From: Herbaspirillum rubrisubalbicans
Lineage (GTDB): Bacteria > Pseudomonadota > Gammaproteobacteria > Burkholderiales > Burkholderiaceae_D
Reading direction: 5' to 3'
Length of the DNA stretch: 64,000 nucleotides
Assembly (NCBI RefSeq): GCF_003719195.1
Contig: NZ_CP024996.1
Span: 558,001 to 622,000, forward strand
Shown: piece after piece, positions 1 to 8,214 of the stretch
Position numbering within the stretch: the stretch's first letter is position 1
How the letters are laid out: every line of letters starts with the position of its first letter
Program-made: the position numbers and the translations under genes
The notes under the pieces: model-generated
What the model was told of the DNA's origin: nothing
Seen by the model: only the letters and a program-made list of their open reading frames with translations
Database searches by the model: none

Positions 1-615
1 TGCGGTCACGTCACCCGGGGTCAGGTTCAGGCCGATCAGCTTGTTCGGATCGATCCAGATGCGCATGGCGCGTTCGGTACCGAACAGCTGCGCCTGGCCC
101 ACGCCGGGCACGCGCTTGATTTCGTTCAACACGTTACGCGACAGATAGTCACCCAGCGCCACCGGATCAAGCTTGCCATCGGTGGAAGACAGACCGATGA
201 AGAGCAGGAAGTTGGAACGCGACTTGGTCACCTGCACGCCCTGTTGCGTCACGGCTGCCGGCAGGCGGGCCTCGACGCGCTTCAAGCGGTTCTGCACATC
301 CACCGCCGCCAGGTCCGGGTTGGTCTCCGGCGAGAACGTGACGGTGATCTGCACCTGGCCATTGGCCTGACTTTGCGACTCGATGTATTGCAGGCCATCG
401 GCGCCGTTCATTTCCTGTTCGATCAGGCTGGTCACCGAATCGTCCAGGGTCTGCGCGGTCGCACCCGGATAGGTGGCCGTGACCACGATGGTCGGCGGCG
501 CAATGTTGGGGTATTGGGACACCGGCAAGCCGGTGATGGCCAGCGCACCGGCCAGCATGATGAAGATCGCTAGCACCCACGCAAATACGGGGCGATCAAT
601 AAAGAACTTTCCCAT
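1..615 (-). CDS. RND multidrug efflux permease, AcrB/MexB type (N-terminal part, cut by window edge)
   Basis: This is the inner-membrane proton-driven pump of a tripartite RND efflux system. The 205 visible codons run without a stop to the window edge. The protein begins MGKFFIDRPVFAWVLAIFIM, the usual first transmembrane helix of hydrophobe/amphiphile efflux permeases, followed by LPVSQYPNIAPPTIVV and NPDLAAVDVQNR, which are typical of the first periplasmic porter domain. An AGAGG motif precedes the ATG. The start lies 11 bases after the stop of the adaptor gene, so the two are co-transcribed. The substrate cannot be read from the sequence. The rest of the gene, and any outer-membrane TolC-like gene, would lie to the left of the window. 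Confidence 0.93.
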   Translation of the reverse strand, partial: MGKFFIDRPVFAWVLAIFIMLAGALAITGLPVSQYPNIAPPTIVVTATYPGATAQTLDDSVTSLIEQEMNGADGLQYIESQSQANGQVQITVTFSPETNPDLAAVDVQNRLKRVEARLPAAVTQQGVQVTKSRSNFLLFIGLSSTDGKLDPVALGDYLSRNVLNEIKRVPGVGQAQLFGTERAMRIWIDPNKLIGLNLTPGDVTA

Positions 616-626
616 CTGGCAGCCTC

Positions 627-1835
627 TTAGTTAGCTTTCGGTTGGGCGCTCGCCTCTGGCTTGGCCGCTTGGCCGGTAGCCGCTGCGGGAGCGCCCGCGG
701 GACTCCATTGGACCGGCTTGACAGTGGCGCCCGGGCGGACCTTTTGCAGGCCTTCCACGATCACGCGATCACCTTCCTTCAAGCCATCGAGAACTTGCCA
801 GTTGTTGCCGCGTGCGCCACCGGTCTTGACCGGACGCGGTTCGACCTTGTTCTCGGCATTGACCACCATCACGATCGAACCACCGGCGTCGCGCATCACA
901 GCCTGTTGCGGCACCAGCAGCGCCTGGTCATCTACGGCCTGTTCGATGTTGGTACGCACGTAGGTACCCGGCAGCAGCAGGCGCTTGGGGTTGGGGAATT
1001 CCGCGCGCAGCGAGACCGACCCCGTGCTTTCATCCACACTGACATCCGAGAACAACAGTTTGCCCGGCTGGTCGTAGGGCTGACCGTTTTCCAGCACCAA
1101 GGTCACTTTGGCCTTGTTGTCGCCGACATTCTTCAACTGCCCGGCGGCCATTGCCTGCTGCAGCTTCAACAGGTCGGCGCTGGACTGGGTTACGTTCACA
1201 TAGACCGGATCGAGCTGCTGTACCAGCGCCAGTTGGGTCGCGTCACCCTGGCCCACCAGCGCACCCTCGGTCACCAGCGCACGGCCGATACGCCCGGAGA
1301 TGGGGGAGGTCACGGTGGCATAGCCCAGGTTCAGGCTGGCCGTCTGGACTGCCGCCTTGCCGGAGGCCACATCGGCCTCGGCCTGCTTCTGGGCGGCCAC
1401 TGCATTGTCGTAATCCATCTTGGAGACGGCGTTGACTTCCACCAGCGGCTTGTAGCGCTGCGCGGTCAGCGTGGTCTGGGTCAGGTTGGCCTGGGCCCGC
1501 GCCAGTGTGGCTTGGGCGCTTTCCAGGCTGGCCTTGTACTGGGCCGGATCGATCTTGAACAGCACCTGGCCTTCCTTGACTTCGCTGCCTTCCTTGAAGA
1601 CGCGCTTTTGCACGATGCCCGCCACCCGTGCCCGCACCTGCGCCGTGCGGAACGCTTCCACGCGGCCCGGCAGTTCATTGGTAATGGCCACGCGCTGCGG
1701 GGCGATGGTCACTACCGACACCTCGGGTGCAGGCATCGGGCCGCCTTGCGCGGCGGGTTTCTGTCCGCAGGCGACCAGCGCGGCGGCAACGGCGACGGTC
1801 ATGGTGAGGCGCGTGAAACGACTGACTGAGCTCAT
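627..1835 (-). CDS. RND efflux periplasmic adaptor lipoprotein, AcrA/MexA type
   Basis: This is the membrane fusion protein linking the RND pump to an outer-membrane channel. The 402 residues start with a lipoprotein signal whose lipobox LVAC puts the acylated cysteine at residue 23. A barrel-sandwich/lipoyl segment with VEAFRTAQVRARVAGIV follows, then a coiled-coil hairpin around residues 95-165 rich in A, Q and L (SAQATLARAQANL), the return lipoyl strand TSPISGRIGRALV, and the C-terminal barrel with VVEGLQKVRPGATV. It is first in the operon, directly before the permease. Expression is probably controlled by the divergent TetR repressor through the palindrome at 2055-2078. The C-terminal tail is rich in A, P and K. 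Confidence 0.95.
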   Translation of the reverse strand: MSSVSRFTRLTMTVAVAAALVACGQKPAAQGGPMPAPEVSVVTIAPQRVAITNELPGRVEAFRTAQVRARVAGIVQKRVFKEGSEVKEGQVLFKIDPAQYKASLESAQATLARAQANLTQTTLTAQRYKPLVEVNAVSKMDYDNAVAAQKQAEADVASGKAAVQTASLNLGYATVTSPISGRIGRALVTEGALVGQGDATQLALVQQLDPVYVNVTQSSADLLKLQQAMAAGQLKNVGDNKAKVTLVLENGQPYDQPGKLLFSDVSVDESTGSVSLRAEFPNPKRLLLPGTYVRTNIEQAVDDQALLVPQQAVMRDAGGSIVMVVNAENKVEPRPVKTGGARGNNWQVLDGLKEGDRVIVEGLQKVRPGATVKPVQWSPAGAPAAATGQAAKPEASAQPKAN

Positions 1836-2420
1836 AGATATCTCGCACGAAAGTAAAGTTGAAGCCGCCAGGGCGGCGCTGAAACGAATTCGGTTGAACC
1901 GGTCACGATGGTGCTGTACCTGTCACCTGACGGCGAAGGCGGATGACCCTGGCTACGTTATTGCAATGCAAAACATTTCCCCCCCGCGTCCCGGCAAGGG
2001 TGATGAATTTTTTTGCAGATGATGAACGGCAGGAGCTTGAAGCGGATGCTATTATACATACATCCATGAATGTATGTATTTCTTCCCAGGATCACATTAA
2101 TTTAACAAATTTGTTCGAAACGGCGTAGCAAAATATGAGTGATTCCTTGCATTTTGCTTCAAGCGCCACTCAAATGCCGTTTCCGAAGAAATAAACCCGA
2201 GTTCTTCCCCGTTGTTATGCCACCACGGCCGGGCTGGGTGGAAGACGAAACAGACAGCTTGATATTGTGCACGATGAATTATTTTTCCTCCATGACCATT
2301 CCTGCGCAAGCGCTGCGATGGCAGCTGGTGCGGTCGTTGCGGCCCATGTGCGAATGCAACACCGGCAGCAAGCGCGACTGATGGAGCCCCCAACCCCCGT
2401 TTTCTCAGGAGATTGCTGAG
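1836..2420. promoter_or_regulatory. divergent control region between efflux operon and its TetR repressor
   Basis: This 585-base stretch separates the efflux adaptor start from the divergent repressor start. It holds the 24-base operator-like palindrome annotated separately, and the part around 2040-2110 is clearly AT-rich compared with the rest of the window. The palindrome lies about 220 bases before the adaptor start and about 340 before the repressor start, so both transcripts may have fairly long leaders. I see no convincing gene in it. Confidence 0.6.
2055..2078. promoter_or_regulatory. AcrR/TtgR-type operator palindrome
   Basis: A perfect inverted repeat TACATACAT-N6-ATGTATGTA, extended by one further A/T pair on each side. 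The half-sites equal those of the 24-bp operator known for Escherichia coli AcrR and resemble the TtgR operator of Pseudomonas putida. Placement between a TetR gene and a divergent RND operon supports binding by the protein encoded at 2421. Confidence 0.85.
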
Positions 2421-3065
2421 ATGGCCCGCTCAACCAAGGAAGAAGCGCTGGAAACCCGCGCCCGCATCCTCGATGCGGCCGAGCAGGTATTCCACGAGCG
2501 CGGCGTCTCGCAGACTTCGCTGGCTGATGTGGCCAAGGCGGCCGAGGTCACGCGCGGCGCCATCTACTGGCATTTCAAGAACAAGAGTGACCTGTTCGAC
2601 GCCATGTGCGAGCGCGTGCGCCTACCCATGGAAGCGGTACTGGAAGAAAACGCCAGCCCGCAGTTGGAGGATCCGCTGGGCCAGTTCCTGCGCAGCGGCA
2701 TCTACGTGTTGACCATGGCCGCCACCGATGAGCGCTGCCGGCGCGTGTTCGACATCATCTTCAACAAATGTGAATTTGCCGATGCCCACGACCCGATCCT
2801 GATCCGCCAGCGCGAATGCCATGTGGACGGGCTGTTGCGGCTGGAGCAGATCTTGATGAACGCGGTGGCGCGCGGCCAGCTCCCGGCGACGCTCGACATC
2901 CGCCTGGCTTGCCTGGCGGCGCACGCCACCTTCAGTGGCTTGCTTACCGACTGGTTCTTTTCGCCCGACAGCTTTGATCTGGTCAAGGATGGCGAACGCA
3001 TCCTGGCAGCTTCGCTCTATGCGCTAAAGACCGCCCCTTCGCTGCAGAAGAGCGCGCCGGAGTGA
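2421..3065 (+). CDS. TetR-family repressor of RND efflux, AcrR/TtgR-like
   Basis: A ligand-responsive DNA-binding repressor of 214 residues. The N-terminal helix-turn-helix spans about residues 10-60 (TRARILDAAEQVFHERGV, then TSLADVAKAAEVTRGAIYWH), the usual TetR signature. The C-terminal ligand domain resembles that of AcrR/TtgR repressors, which bind hydrophobic drugs. The gene is divergent from the RND operon and an AcrR-type operator lies between them, so it most likely represses the pump and perhaps itself. A GGAG motif sits about 10 bases before the ATG. The ligand is unknown. Confidence 0.9.
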   Translation: MARSTKEEALETRARILDAAEQVFHERGVSQTSLADVAKAAEVTRGAIYWHFKNKSDLFDAMCERVRLPMEAVLEENASPQLEDPLGQFLRSGIYVLTMAATDERCRRVFDIIFNKCEFADAHDPILIRQRECHVDGLLRLEQILMNAVARGQLPATLDIRLACLAAHATFSGLLTDWFFSPDSFDLVKDGERILAASLYALKTAPSLQKSAPE

Positions 3066-3129
3066 GCCTCGAAAACGGGATGGGTTTCGGGCGATATGAA
3101 GGAAAAAGATAAAACGGAAGGAAAATCAG

Positions 3130-3167
3130 GCAGGCCGGAGAACCCGGCCCCCGCCAGACCGGCCTGC
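3130..3167. terminator. inverted repeat between convergent genes, possible terminator
   Basis: GCAGGCCGG at 3130-3138 pairs with CCGGCCTGC at 3159-3167, in the gap between the converging TetR and rhodanese genes. There is no clear T-run on either side, so termination is only inferred from position. Confidence 0.4.
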
Positions 3168-3220
3168 GCCATGTGCATGACGCCCGCCGGCCTGAATGCG
3201 ATATGAATCAATAGACCAGA

Positions 3221-3544
3221 TCAGTAGGTCGGCATCGAGGGATCGACCTGGCTGGCCCAGGCATGGACACCACCGCTCAGGTTGATGACCTTGCTAAAAC
3301 CCTGGCGCTCCAGGAAGGCCGCTACCTGCATACTGCGGCCGCCGTGGTGGCAGATGCACACCACCGGCTGCTCTTCATCGAATTCCGAGAAGCGGCCGGG
3401 GATGGTGTTCATCGGCACCAGTTGTACGCCGGCGATGTGGCAGGTCTGGTGTTCCCAGGGCTCGCGCACGTCCAGCAGCAGGGGCGTGGGACGGTCCGGG
3501 TCGTTGATCCAGGCCGCCAGTTCCGGGGCAGAGATGTGCTCCAT
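3221..3544 (-). CDS. single-domain rhodanese-like sulfurtransferase
   Basis: A 107-residue single rhodanese domain, probably cytoplasmic. LLLDVREPWEH is the conserved CH2A-type motif and the active-site loop CHHGGRS has its catalytic cysteine at residue 65, so the enzyme should form a persulfide. The C-terminal LSGGVHAWA is also typical. It is the last gene of a probable pair, 26 bases behind the isoaspartate methyltransferase on the same strand. Single-domain rhodaneses of this kind move sulfane sulfur, but the acceptor cannot be told from the sequence. Confidence 0.9.
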   Translation of the reverse strand: MEHISAPELAAWINDPDRPTPLLLDVREPWEHQTCHIAGVQLVPMNTIPGRFSEFDEEQPVVCICHHGGRSMQVAAFLERQGFSKVINLSGGVHAWASQVDPSMPTY

Positions 3545-3570
3545 GATGCTTTCCTGTGGTGCGGTTATCT

Positions 3571-4236
3571 TCAGAACGTGAAGTGGGACGGCGTGAGCGC
3601 TGCGTGCAGCGGCTTGGCCAGGGTTTCCACGATGTTGACGGTCTCGAAGACGTGTTCCGAGGTGCGGGTGATCAGTTGCAATTCCATCACCGGGGCTGAA
3701 CCGACGATGGCCAGCAGGCGGCCACCGATCTTGAGTTGCTTGCCGAAGGCGTCCGGCAGCACTGGCAGCGAACCGGAGATGACGATCACGTCGTATTCCG
3801 CCGGCTTGCCATCGGCACCGTTCCAGCCTTGAGCACCATTGCCCAGTTGCACGTCCACATTGGCCACGCCGTAGTCGGACAGGTTCTGTGCGGCCAGGGC
3901 TTTCAATTCCGGCGAGATTTCTACGGTCGTCACGTGACGCGCCTTGTGCGCCAGCAGGGCTGCCATGTAGCCCGAACCGGCGCCGATTTCCAGCACGTAT
4001 TCATGCTTCTTGACGTTGGCTTCCTGCAGGATGCGCGCTTCGATCTTGGGCGCCAGCATGTTTTCACCACCCGGCAGCGGGATCTCGGTGTCGAAGAAGG
4101 CCAGGCTGCGATAGGCGGCCGGGACGAATTCTTCACGCTTGACGACCATCAGCAGGTCCAGCACGTCCTGCGCCAGCACGTTCCAGGGGCGGATTTGCTG
4201 TTCGATCATGTTGAAGCGGGCTTGTTCGATATTCAT
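3571..4236 (-). CDS. pcm: protein-L-isoaspartate O-methyltransferase family protein
   Basis: A SAM-dependent methyltransferase of 221 residues in the PCMT family, which repairs isoaspartyl residues in damaged proteins. The N-terminal NMIEQQIRPWNVL is family-typical, the SAM-binding glycine loop is VLEIGAGSGYMAALLA near residue 80, and DVIVISGSLPVLPDAF is the later conserved motif. Many betaproteobacteria carry a shorter, divergent version of Pcm such as this one, so true repair activity is inferred. It precedes the rhodanese gene by 26 bases. The start ATG is preceded by a purine-rich stretch. Confidence 0.85.
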   Translation of the reverse strand: MNIEQARFNMIEQQIRPWNVLAQDVLDLLMVVKREEFVPAAYRSLAFFDTEIPLPGGENMLAPKIEARILQEANVKKHEYVLEIGAGSGYMAALLAHKARHVTTVEISPELKALAAQNLSDYGVANVDVQLGNGAQGWNGADGKPAEYDVIVISGSLPVLPDAFGKQLKIGGRLLAIVGSAPVMELQLITRTSEHVFETVNIVETLAKPLHAALTPSHFTF

Positions 4237-4351
4237 GGCGGTGGCTCGATCTCATCTAGTAGCGACGGAAAGCCAGCATTTTATCAAACACCGCCCAGCT
4301 AGGGGCCGGTTCCCATGCAATCTGCGAGGGCAGCCGGGCACTACCGGCTTT

Positions 4352-4981
4352 TCAAGCCTTGAGCCCGTGCAGGCAAAGGTCGATCATGTTATCCAGATAG
4401 GCCAGGGGATCGATGGGGGCTACGGCGCAGGGGGCGAGCGACTGGTCCCACAACATCAACATCACAATGGGCGCGACGATCACCTTTTTCATCACATCGA
4501 CATCGACCCGGCGGAATTCGCCGCGTGCCATGCCGCGTTCCAGCACACGCACCATGGTGGCGTCCCCGCGCACGGTGATTTCTTCGTGATAGAAGCGCGC
4601 CAGTTCGGGAAAGTTACCCGATTCGGCCACCATCAGCTTGGCGATGCCCATCACCCCCGAGTGCGAGGCCGCCTGCCACCAGTGCATGAGCAGGTCGCGC
4701 AGCAACTCGGCGCTGCTGCCGGCGTGGCCCTCGATGCGCGCCTCGGCCTGGTCCAGCAGCGGCAGCATGTTGGTGCGCACCACCGACTTGAACAGGCTTT
4801 CCTTGCCATCGAAGTAGAGATAGAGCGTGCCCTTGGAGACGCCCGCGCGGGAGGCCACGTCTTCCAGGCGGGTGGCGGCATAGCCGCGTTCGACGAACAA
4901 TTCCAAGGCCGCCGCCAGCAATTCCTGAGGGCGATCCTGCTTGCGTCTTTCCCAACGCGGTTCTTTGGCCAATGCAGACAT
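4352..4981 (-). CDS. TetR-family transcriptional regulator
   Basis: A 209-residue repressor with an N-terminal TetR helix-turn-helix (QELLAAALELFVERGYAATR and ASRAGVSKGTLYLYF) and a C-terminal ligand domain with SGVMGIAKLMVAESGNFPEL, typical of AcrR-like TetR_C domains. I chose the ATG that gives MSALAKEP; an upstream start would add 23 residues of low quality. It stands alone, upstream of the methyltransferase/rhodanese pair and on the same strand, with about 115 bases between. Target genes are not evident. It is divergent from the small YkgJ-type gene. Confidence 0.88.
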   Translation of the reverse strand: MSALAKEPRWERRKQDRPQELLAAALELFVERGYAATRLEDVASRAGVSKGTLYLYFDGKESLFKSVVRTNMLPLLDQAEARIEGHAGSSAELLRDLLMHWWQAASHSGVMGIAKLMVAESGNFPELARFYHEEITVRGDATMVRVLERGMARGEFRRVDVDVMKKVIVAPIVMLMLWDQSLAPCAVAPIDPLAYLDNMIDLCLHGLKA

Positions 4982-5101
4982 GAGAAACAAAATTACCGGG
5001 ACGGGGCACTGTAAGTGGCAAGCCGCACTGACGTCAAGCCGCCCGGTCAAGCGCGGCGCGATGCACTACAATGCAGGCCCACTGCGCCACCAGGAACGTC
5101 C

Positions 5102-5380
5102 ATGAAATGCCGAGACGCGTGCGGCGCCTGCTGCATCGCCCCTTCCATCACCAGCCCGTTACCTGGAATGCCCCATGGCAAACCGGCCAATGTGCCTTGC
5201 GTGCAGTTGGGCCAGGACATGCGTTGCCAGATCTTTGGACAGCCACAGCGACCGGCCTTCTGCGCTGGCTTGCAGCCATCCCGCGAGATGTGCGGCGACA
5301 GCCGCACGCAAGCCATTACCTGGCTCACTGAACTGGAGCAACTGACCGCGCCGGGCCAGCCGTCACCACCAGCGCGCTGA
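5102..5380 (+). CDS. YkgJ-family zinc/iron-chelating cysteine-cluster protein
   Basis: A small 92-residue cytoplasmic protein with the cysteine pattern of the YkgJ/CxxCxxCC family: CRDACGACC at the N-terminus, then [21 protein letters not shown] and EMCGDSR. The eight cysteines are thought to chelate a metal ion; the role is unknown. The ATG at 5102 puts the cluster at the very N-terminus as usual for the family, so I rejected a start 29 codons upstream. It stands alone between two genes on the opposite strand. Confidence 0.85.
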   Translation: MKCRDACGACCIAPSITSPLPGMPHGKPANVPCVQLGQDMRCQIFGQPQRPAFCAGLQPSREMCGDSRTQAITWLTELEQLTAPGQPSPPAR

Positions 5381-5397
5381 CCGGATTGAGCCGGCGG

Positions 5398-5646
5398 CTA
5401 GAAAGCCTCCTCGCGCCGCCGTCGTGCTTCTTCGCGGATATCCTCGATAAGACGCCGGGTATCCACCTTTTCCTTGAGGTGGGCGGCATGGGCTTCACGG
5501 CTGATGGGAGCGATGGTAGTCAGCTCCTTCAGATCGGCAGTACTTTCTTCGTGTCGATGATGCACCGCTGCTCCTGATGTCGATGGGGGAGGGGGAACTC
5601 CCACTTTGTACCACGGATCGCTGCTGTATGGCGTGATTGAGCTCAA
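5398..5646 (-). CDS. small hypothetical protein, charged C-terminus
   Basis: An open frame of up to 82 codons with a possible TTG start and no strong ribosome binding site. The product begins with a Pro-rich stretch (DPWYKVGVPPPPS) and ends in a highly charged helix (RRLIEDIREEARRRREEAF) that could form a coiled coil. It follows the arsC-like gene on the same strand, in the same frame, 39 bases after its stop. I do not recognise a family. The good amino-acid composition suggests it is real, but the start is uncertain. Confidence 0.45.
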   Translation of the reverse strand: MSSITPYSSDPWYKVGVPPPPSTSGAAVHHRHEESTADLKELTTIAPISREAHAAHLKEKVDTRRLIEDIREEARRRREEAF

Positions 5647-5685
5647 ATGGCTGCTGATGCTGGGCGATGTGCCCCATTTCAGTGC

Positions 5686-6045
5686 TTAAGGGAAAATCTC
5701 GGCCAGTCGTTCGCTGGGCCGCACCAGCATCGTGCCCTTGGGCGTGACCACGATGGGACGATTGATGAGGACGGGATGGGCCAGCATCGCATCGATCAAT
5801 TGTTCATCGCTTACGGTAGCCGCATCCAGCCCAAGCTCCTGGTAGAGCGCCTCCTTGCTGCGCACCACCTCGCGCACCGGCACGCCCATGGCGGCGATCA
5901 GCCCGGTCAGAGTGGCCCGGTCGGGCGGGTTCTTCAGGTATTCGATGATGGTCGGCTCGACCCCGCCATCGCGCAGGCCTTGCAGCACATTGCGCGAGGT
6001 GCCGCATTTGGGGTTGTGATAGATAGTGATGGAACTATTGCTCAT
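5686..6045 (-). CDS. arsC: ArsC/Spx-type arsenate reductase (glutaredoxin-dependent)
   Basis: A thioredoxin-fold protein of 119 residues. YHNPKCGTSRNVL holds the catalytic cysteine at residue 14 with the usual CGTSRN context, and RPIVVTPKGTMLVRPSERL is the C-terminal arsenate-binding arginine region. ArsC enzymes reduce arsenate to arsenite with glutathione and glutaredoxin. No arsenite pump or ArsR is nearby, so this may be a general YffB/ArsC-like reductase and not part of an ars operon. Length is close to the 115-140 usual for the family. Confidence 0.88.
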   Translation of the reverse strand: MSNSSITIYHNPKCGTSRNVLQGLRDGGVEPTIIEYLKNPPDRATLTGLIAAMGVPVREVVRSKEALYQELGLDAATVSDEQLIDAMLAHPVLINRPIVVTPKGTMLVRPSERLAEIFP

Positions 6046-6279
6046 CTTGGTTTGCCGGAGACAGAAGAAAACTACATGGTAGCCCGGATCGATGGCCGGA
6101 AAACGCGAGTTTTGTCACGCTGCTCATGTAGAATTCGATTTTGTTGCAGTGCATTCAATGCATCCTGATGCCGACAAGTGGTGATCCAGCAGGCTTTGAT
6201 CCCGCTTTCTTAGCTCAAAACGGCACAATCCCCAGCATTTCCCTTCAACCCCTCAGAAAAAGCCACCCACAGCACCCGT

Positions 6280-7134
6280 ATGGATACTCTCCTCGCGCTC
6301 AAGGCGCTCATCATGGGCATCGTCGAAGGCCTGACCGAATTCCTGCCCATTTCCTCCACTGGCCACCTGATCCTCACCAACAGCCTGCTGCAATTCACCG
6401 GCCCCGATTTCTCCAAGGAAAAAGCCGACGTCTTCGAGATCGTCATCCAGGCCGGCGCCATCCTGGCGGTGTGCTGGGAATACCGGGTGCGCATCGCCAC
6501 CGTGCTGACGGGCATGTTTTCCGATCGCAAGGCCCAGCGCCTGGTGATCAACCTGATCGTGGCCTTCCTGCCAGCGGCCATTCTGGGCTTCCTGTTCAGC
6601 CGCCGCATCAAGGACGTACTGTTCAACCCGGTCTCGGTGGCCATTGCCTTCATCGTCGGCGGCTTGATCATCCTGTGGGTGGAACGGCGTAACAAGGACC
6701 GCATGAGCATGGCCTCGGCGCGCGTCGAAACGGTGGATGACATGACCCCGCTGGACGCCCTGAAGGTCGGCATCGCCCAGGCCTTTGCCCTGATCCCCGG
6801 CACCAGCCGCTCGGGCGCCACCATCATCGGCGGCATGATGTTCGGCCTGTCGCGCAAGGCGGCCACCGAATTCTCGTTCTTCCTGGCCATCCCCACGCTG
6901 TTTGCCGCCACCATCTATTCCCTCTACAAGGAACGCGCCCTGCTGTCGGCGGCCGACGTGCCGCTCTTCACCGTGGGTACCGTGGCCGCCTTCGTCTCGG
7001 CCTTCCTGTGCGTGCGCTGGCTGTTGCGCTACATCAGCTCGCACGACTTCACCATTTTTGCCTGGTACCGCATTGTCTTCGGCATCATCGTGTTGGTCAC
7101 CGCCTACACCGGCACTGTGGCCTGGGTCGATTGA
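6280..7134 (+). CDS. uppP: undecaprenyl-diphosphatase UppP (BacA)
   Basis: An integral membrane phosphatase of 284 residues that recycles undecaprenyl pyrophosphate to the lipid carrier of peptidoglycan synthesis; overproduction gives bacitracin resistance. [18 protein letters not shown] carries the (E/Q)xxxE motif (E16, E20) and the conserved PISST, and [16 protein letters not shown] is the PGxSRSG motif near residue 167. About eight hydrophobic segments follow the family pattern. It is followed by a second family member on the same strand, 169 bases on, with a long hairpin between them. Confidence 0.95.
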   Translation: MDTLLALKALIMGIVEGLTEFLPISSTGHLILTNSLLQFTGPDFSKEKADVFEIVIQAGAILAVCWEYRVRIATVLTGMFSDRKAQRLVINLIVAFLPAAILGFLFSRRIKDVLFNPVSVAIAFIVGGLIILWVERRNKDRMSMASARVETVDDMTPLDALKVGIAQAFALIPGTSRSGATIIGGMMFGLSRKAATEFSFFLAIPTLFAATIYSLYKERALLSAADVPLFTVGTVAAFVSAFLCVRWLLRYISSHDFTIFAWYRIVFGIIVLVTAYTGTVAWVD

Positions 7135-7221
7135 TCACTGCCAGCGCCGACACAAGCCTGACTCTTGCGCGTCAGCTTACCGTCAGCCAGTACCTTAGCT
7201 GGCGCGGTACACTGCGGTGCT

Positions 7222-7261
7222 CGTCGCCGGCCTCAAGACTGGATTCTTGAGGCCGGCGACG
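7222..7261. terminator. long perfect hairpin between the two uppP paralogues
   Basis: A 16-bp inverted repeat: CGTCGCCGGCCTCAAG at 7222-7237 pairs perfectly with 7246-7261, around an 8-base loop. It lies 88 bases after the first uppP stop and 42 bases before the second start. No T-run follows, so it may be a factor-aided terminator, an RNA-stabilising stem, or a leader structure of the second gene. Confidence 0.6.
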
Positions 7262-7303
7262 GTTCCTGACTTCCTTTCGCCAACTCCCTTCAGAGCACAC
7301 TCC

Positions 7304-8176
7304 ATGGCCAACGTCTGCAGCGCCGGGCTTGATATCGGCTTTGCCTCCCTCAGTTACGCACAGATCGGTTTCCTGGGCATCGTCCAGGGCATCACCGAAC
7401 TGCTCCCCATTTCTTCCACCGCCCACATGCGCGTGGTCCCCGCCTTCCTCGGCTGGCACGATCCCGGCTCGGCCTTTTCGGCGGCCATGCAACTGGCGGC
7501 GCTGGCCGCAGTCATCAGCTACTTCCGGCGCGATGTGACGGCCGTGACCGGTGGCAGCCTGGCCGCCTGGCGCCGTCGCGATTTCAGCGACCCCATGTTC
7601 AAGCTGGCCGTGGCCATCATCCTGGCCACCATTCCCATCGGCATCGCCGGCCTGGCGCTGTCGCATGTCTTGAATGCCTGTGGCTCGCCACTGCGCAGCC
7701 TGTCGGTGATCGGCTGGTCCTGCATCGTCATGGCGGGTTTGCTGGCGCTGTCCGAACTGGTGTGCCGCCATCGTCGCAGCGTCGACCAGATGCGCCTGCG
7801 CGATGCCTTCATCGTCGGCCTGGCCCAGGTCGGTGCGCTCATCCCCGGCGTCTCGCGTTCCGGCTCCACGCTCACCGCTGCACTGTTCCTGAACTTCCGT
7901 CGCGAAGAAGCCGCGCGCTTCTCCTTCCTGCTGGGCTTGCCCGCCATCGCCCTGGCTGGGCTGAAGGAACTGGCCGTGTTGCTGCACGCGCATATCCCGC
8001 TGCAAGCCTGGGGCGTGCTGCTGTTCGGCCTGGCCGTGGCGAGCGTGTCGGCCTTTGCGGCGATCTGGGGCTTGATGAAATTCCTGGAGCGTTTCTCGAC
8101 ATGGCCCTTCATCGTCTATCGAGCTGCGCTGGGCGTTTTCCTGCTCTTGGGCGTCTCGCGCGGCTGGCTGCAATAA
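7304..8176 (+). CDS. second undecaprenyl-diphosphatase (UppP/BacA family paralogue)
   Basis: A 290-residue membrane phosphatase of the BacA family. GIVQGITELLPISSTAHM has Q in the first position of the (E/Q)xxxE motif, and ALIPGVSRSGSTLTAA is the PGxSRSG motif, so the catalytic residues are kept. It differs clearly from the preceding gene outside the motifs. I chose the ATG giving MANVCSAG; an in-frame start 29 codons upstream would lie inside the intergenic hairpin. Paralogues of this kind can serve different lipid-carrier pools or conditions, but nothing here shows which. Confidence 0.88.
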   Translation: MANVCSAGLDIGFASLSYAQIGFLGIVQGITELLPISSTAHMRVVPAFLGWHDPGSAFSAAMQLAALAAVISYFRRDVTAVTGGSLAAWRRRDFSDPMFKLAVAIILATIPIGIAGLALSHVLNACGSPLRSLSVIGWSCIVMAGLLALSELVCRHRRSVDQMRLRDAFIVGLAQVGALIPGVSRSGSTLTAALFLNFRREEAARFSFLLGLPAIALAGLKELAVLLHAHIPLQAWGVLLFGLAVASVSAFAAIWGLMKFLERFSTWPFIVYRAALGVFLLLGVSRGWLQ

Positions 8177-8214
8177 AATAGCGCCTTTGCTACGCAGCAG
8201 CTTCAGGTTTTTCC

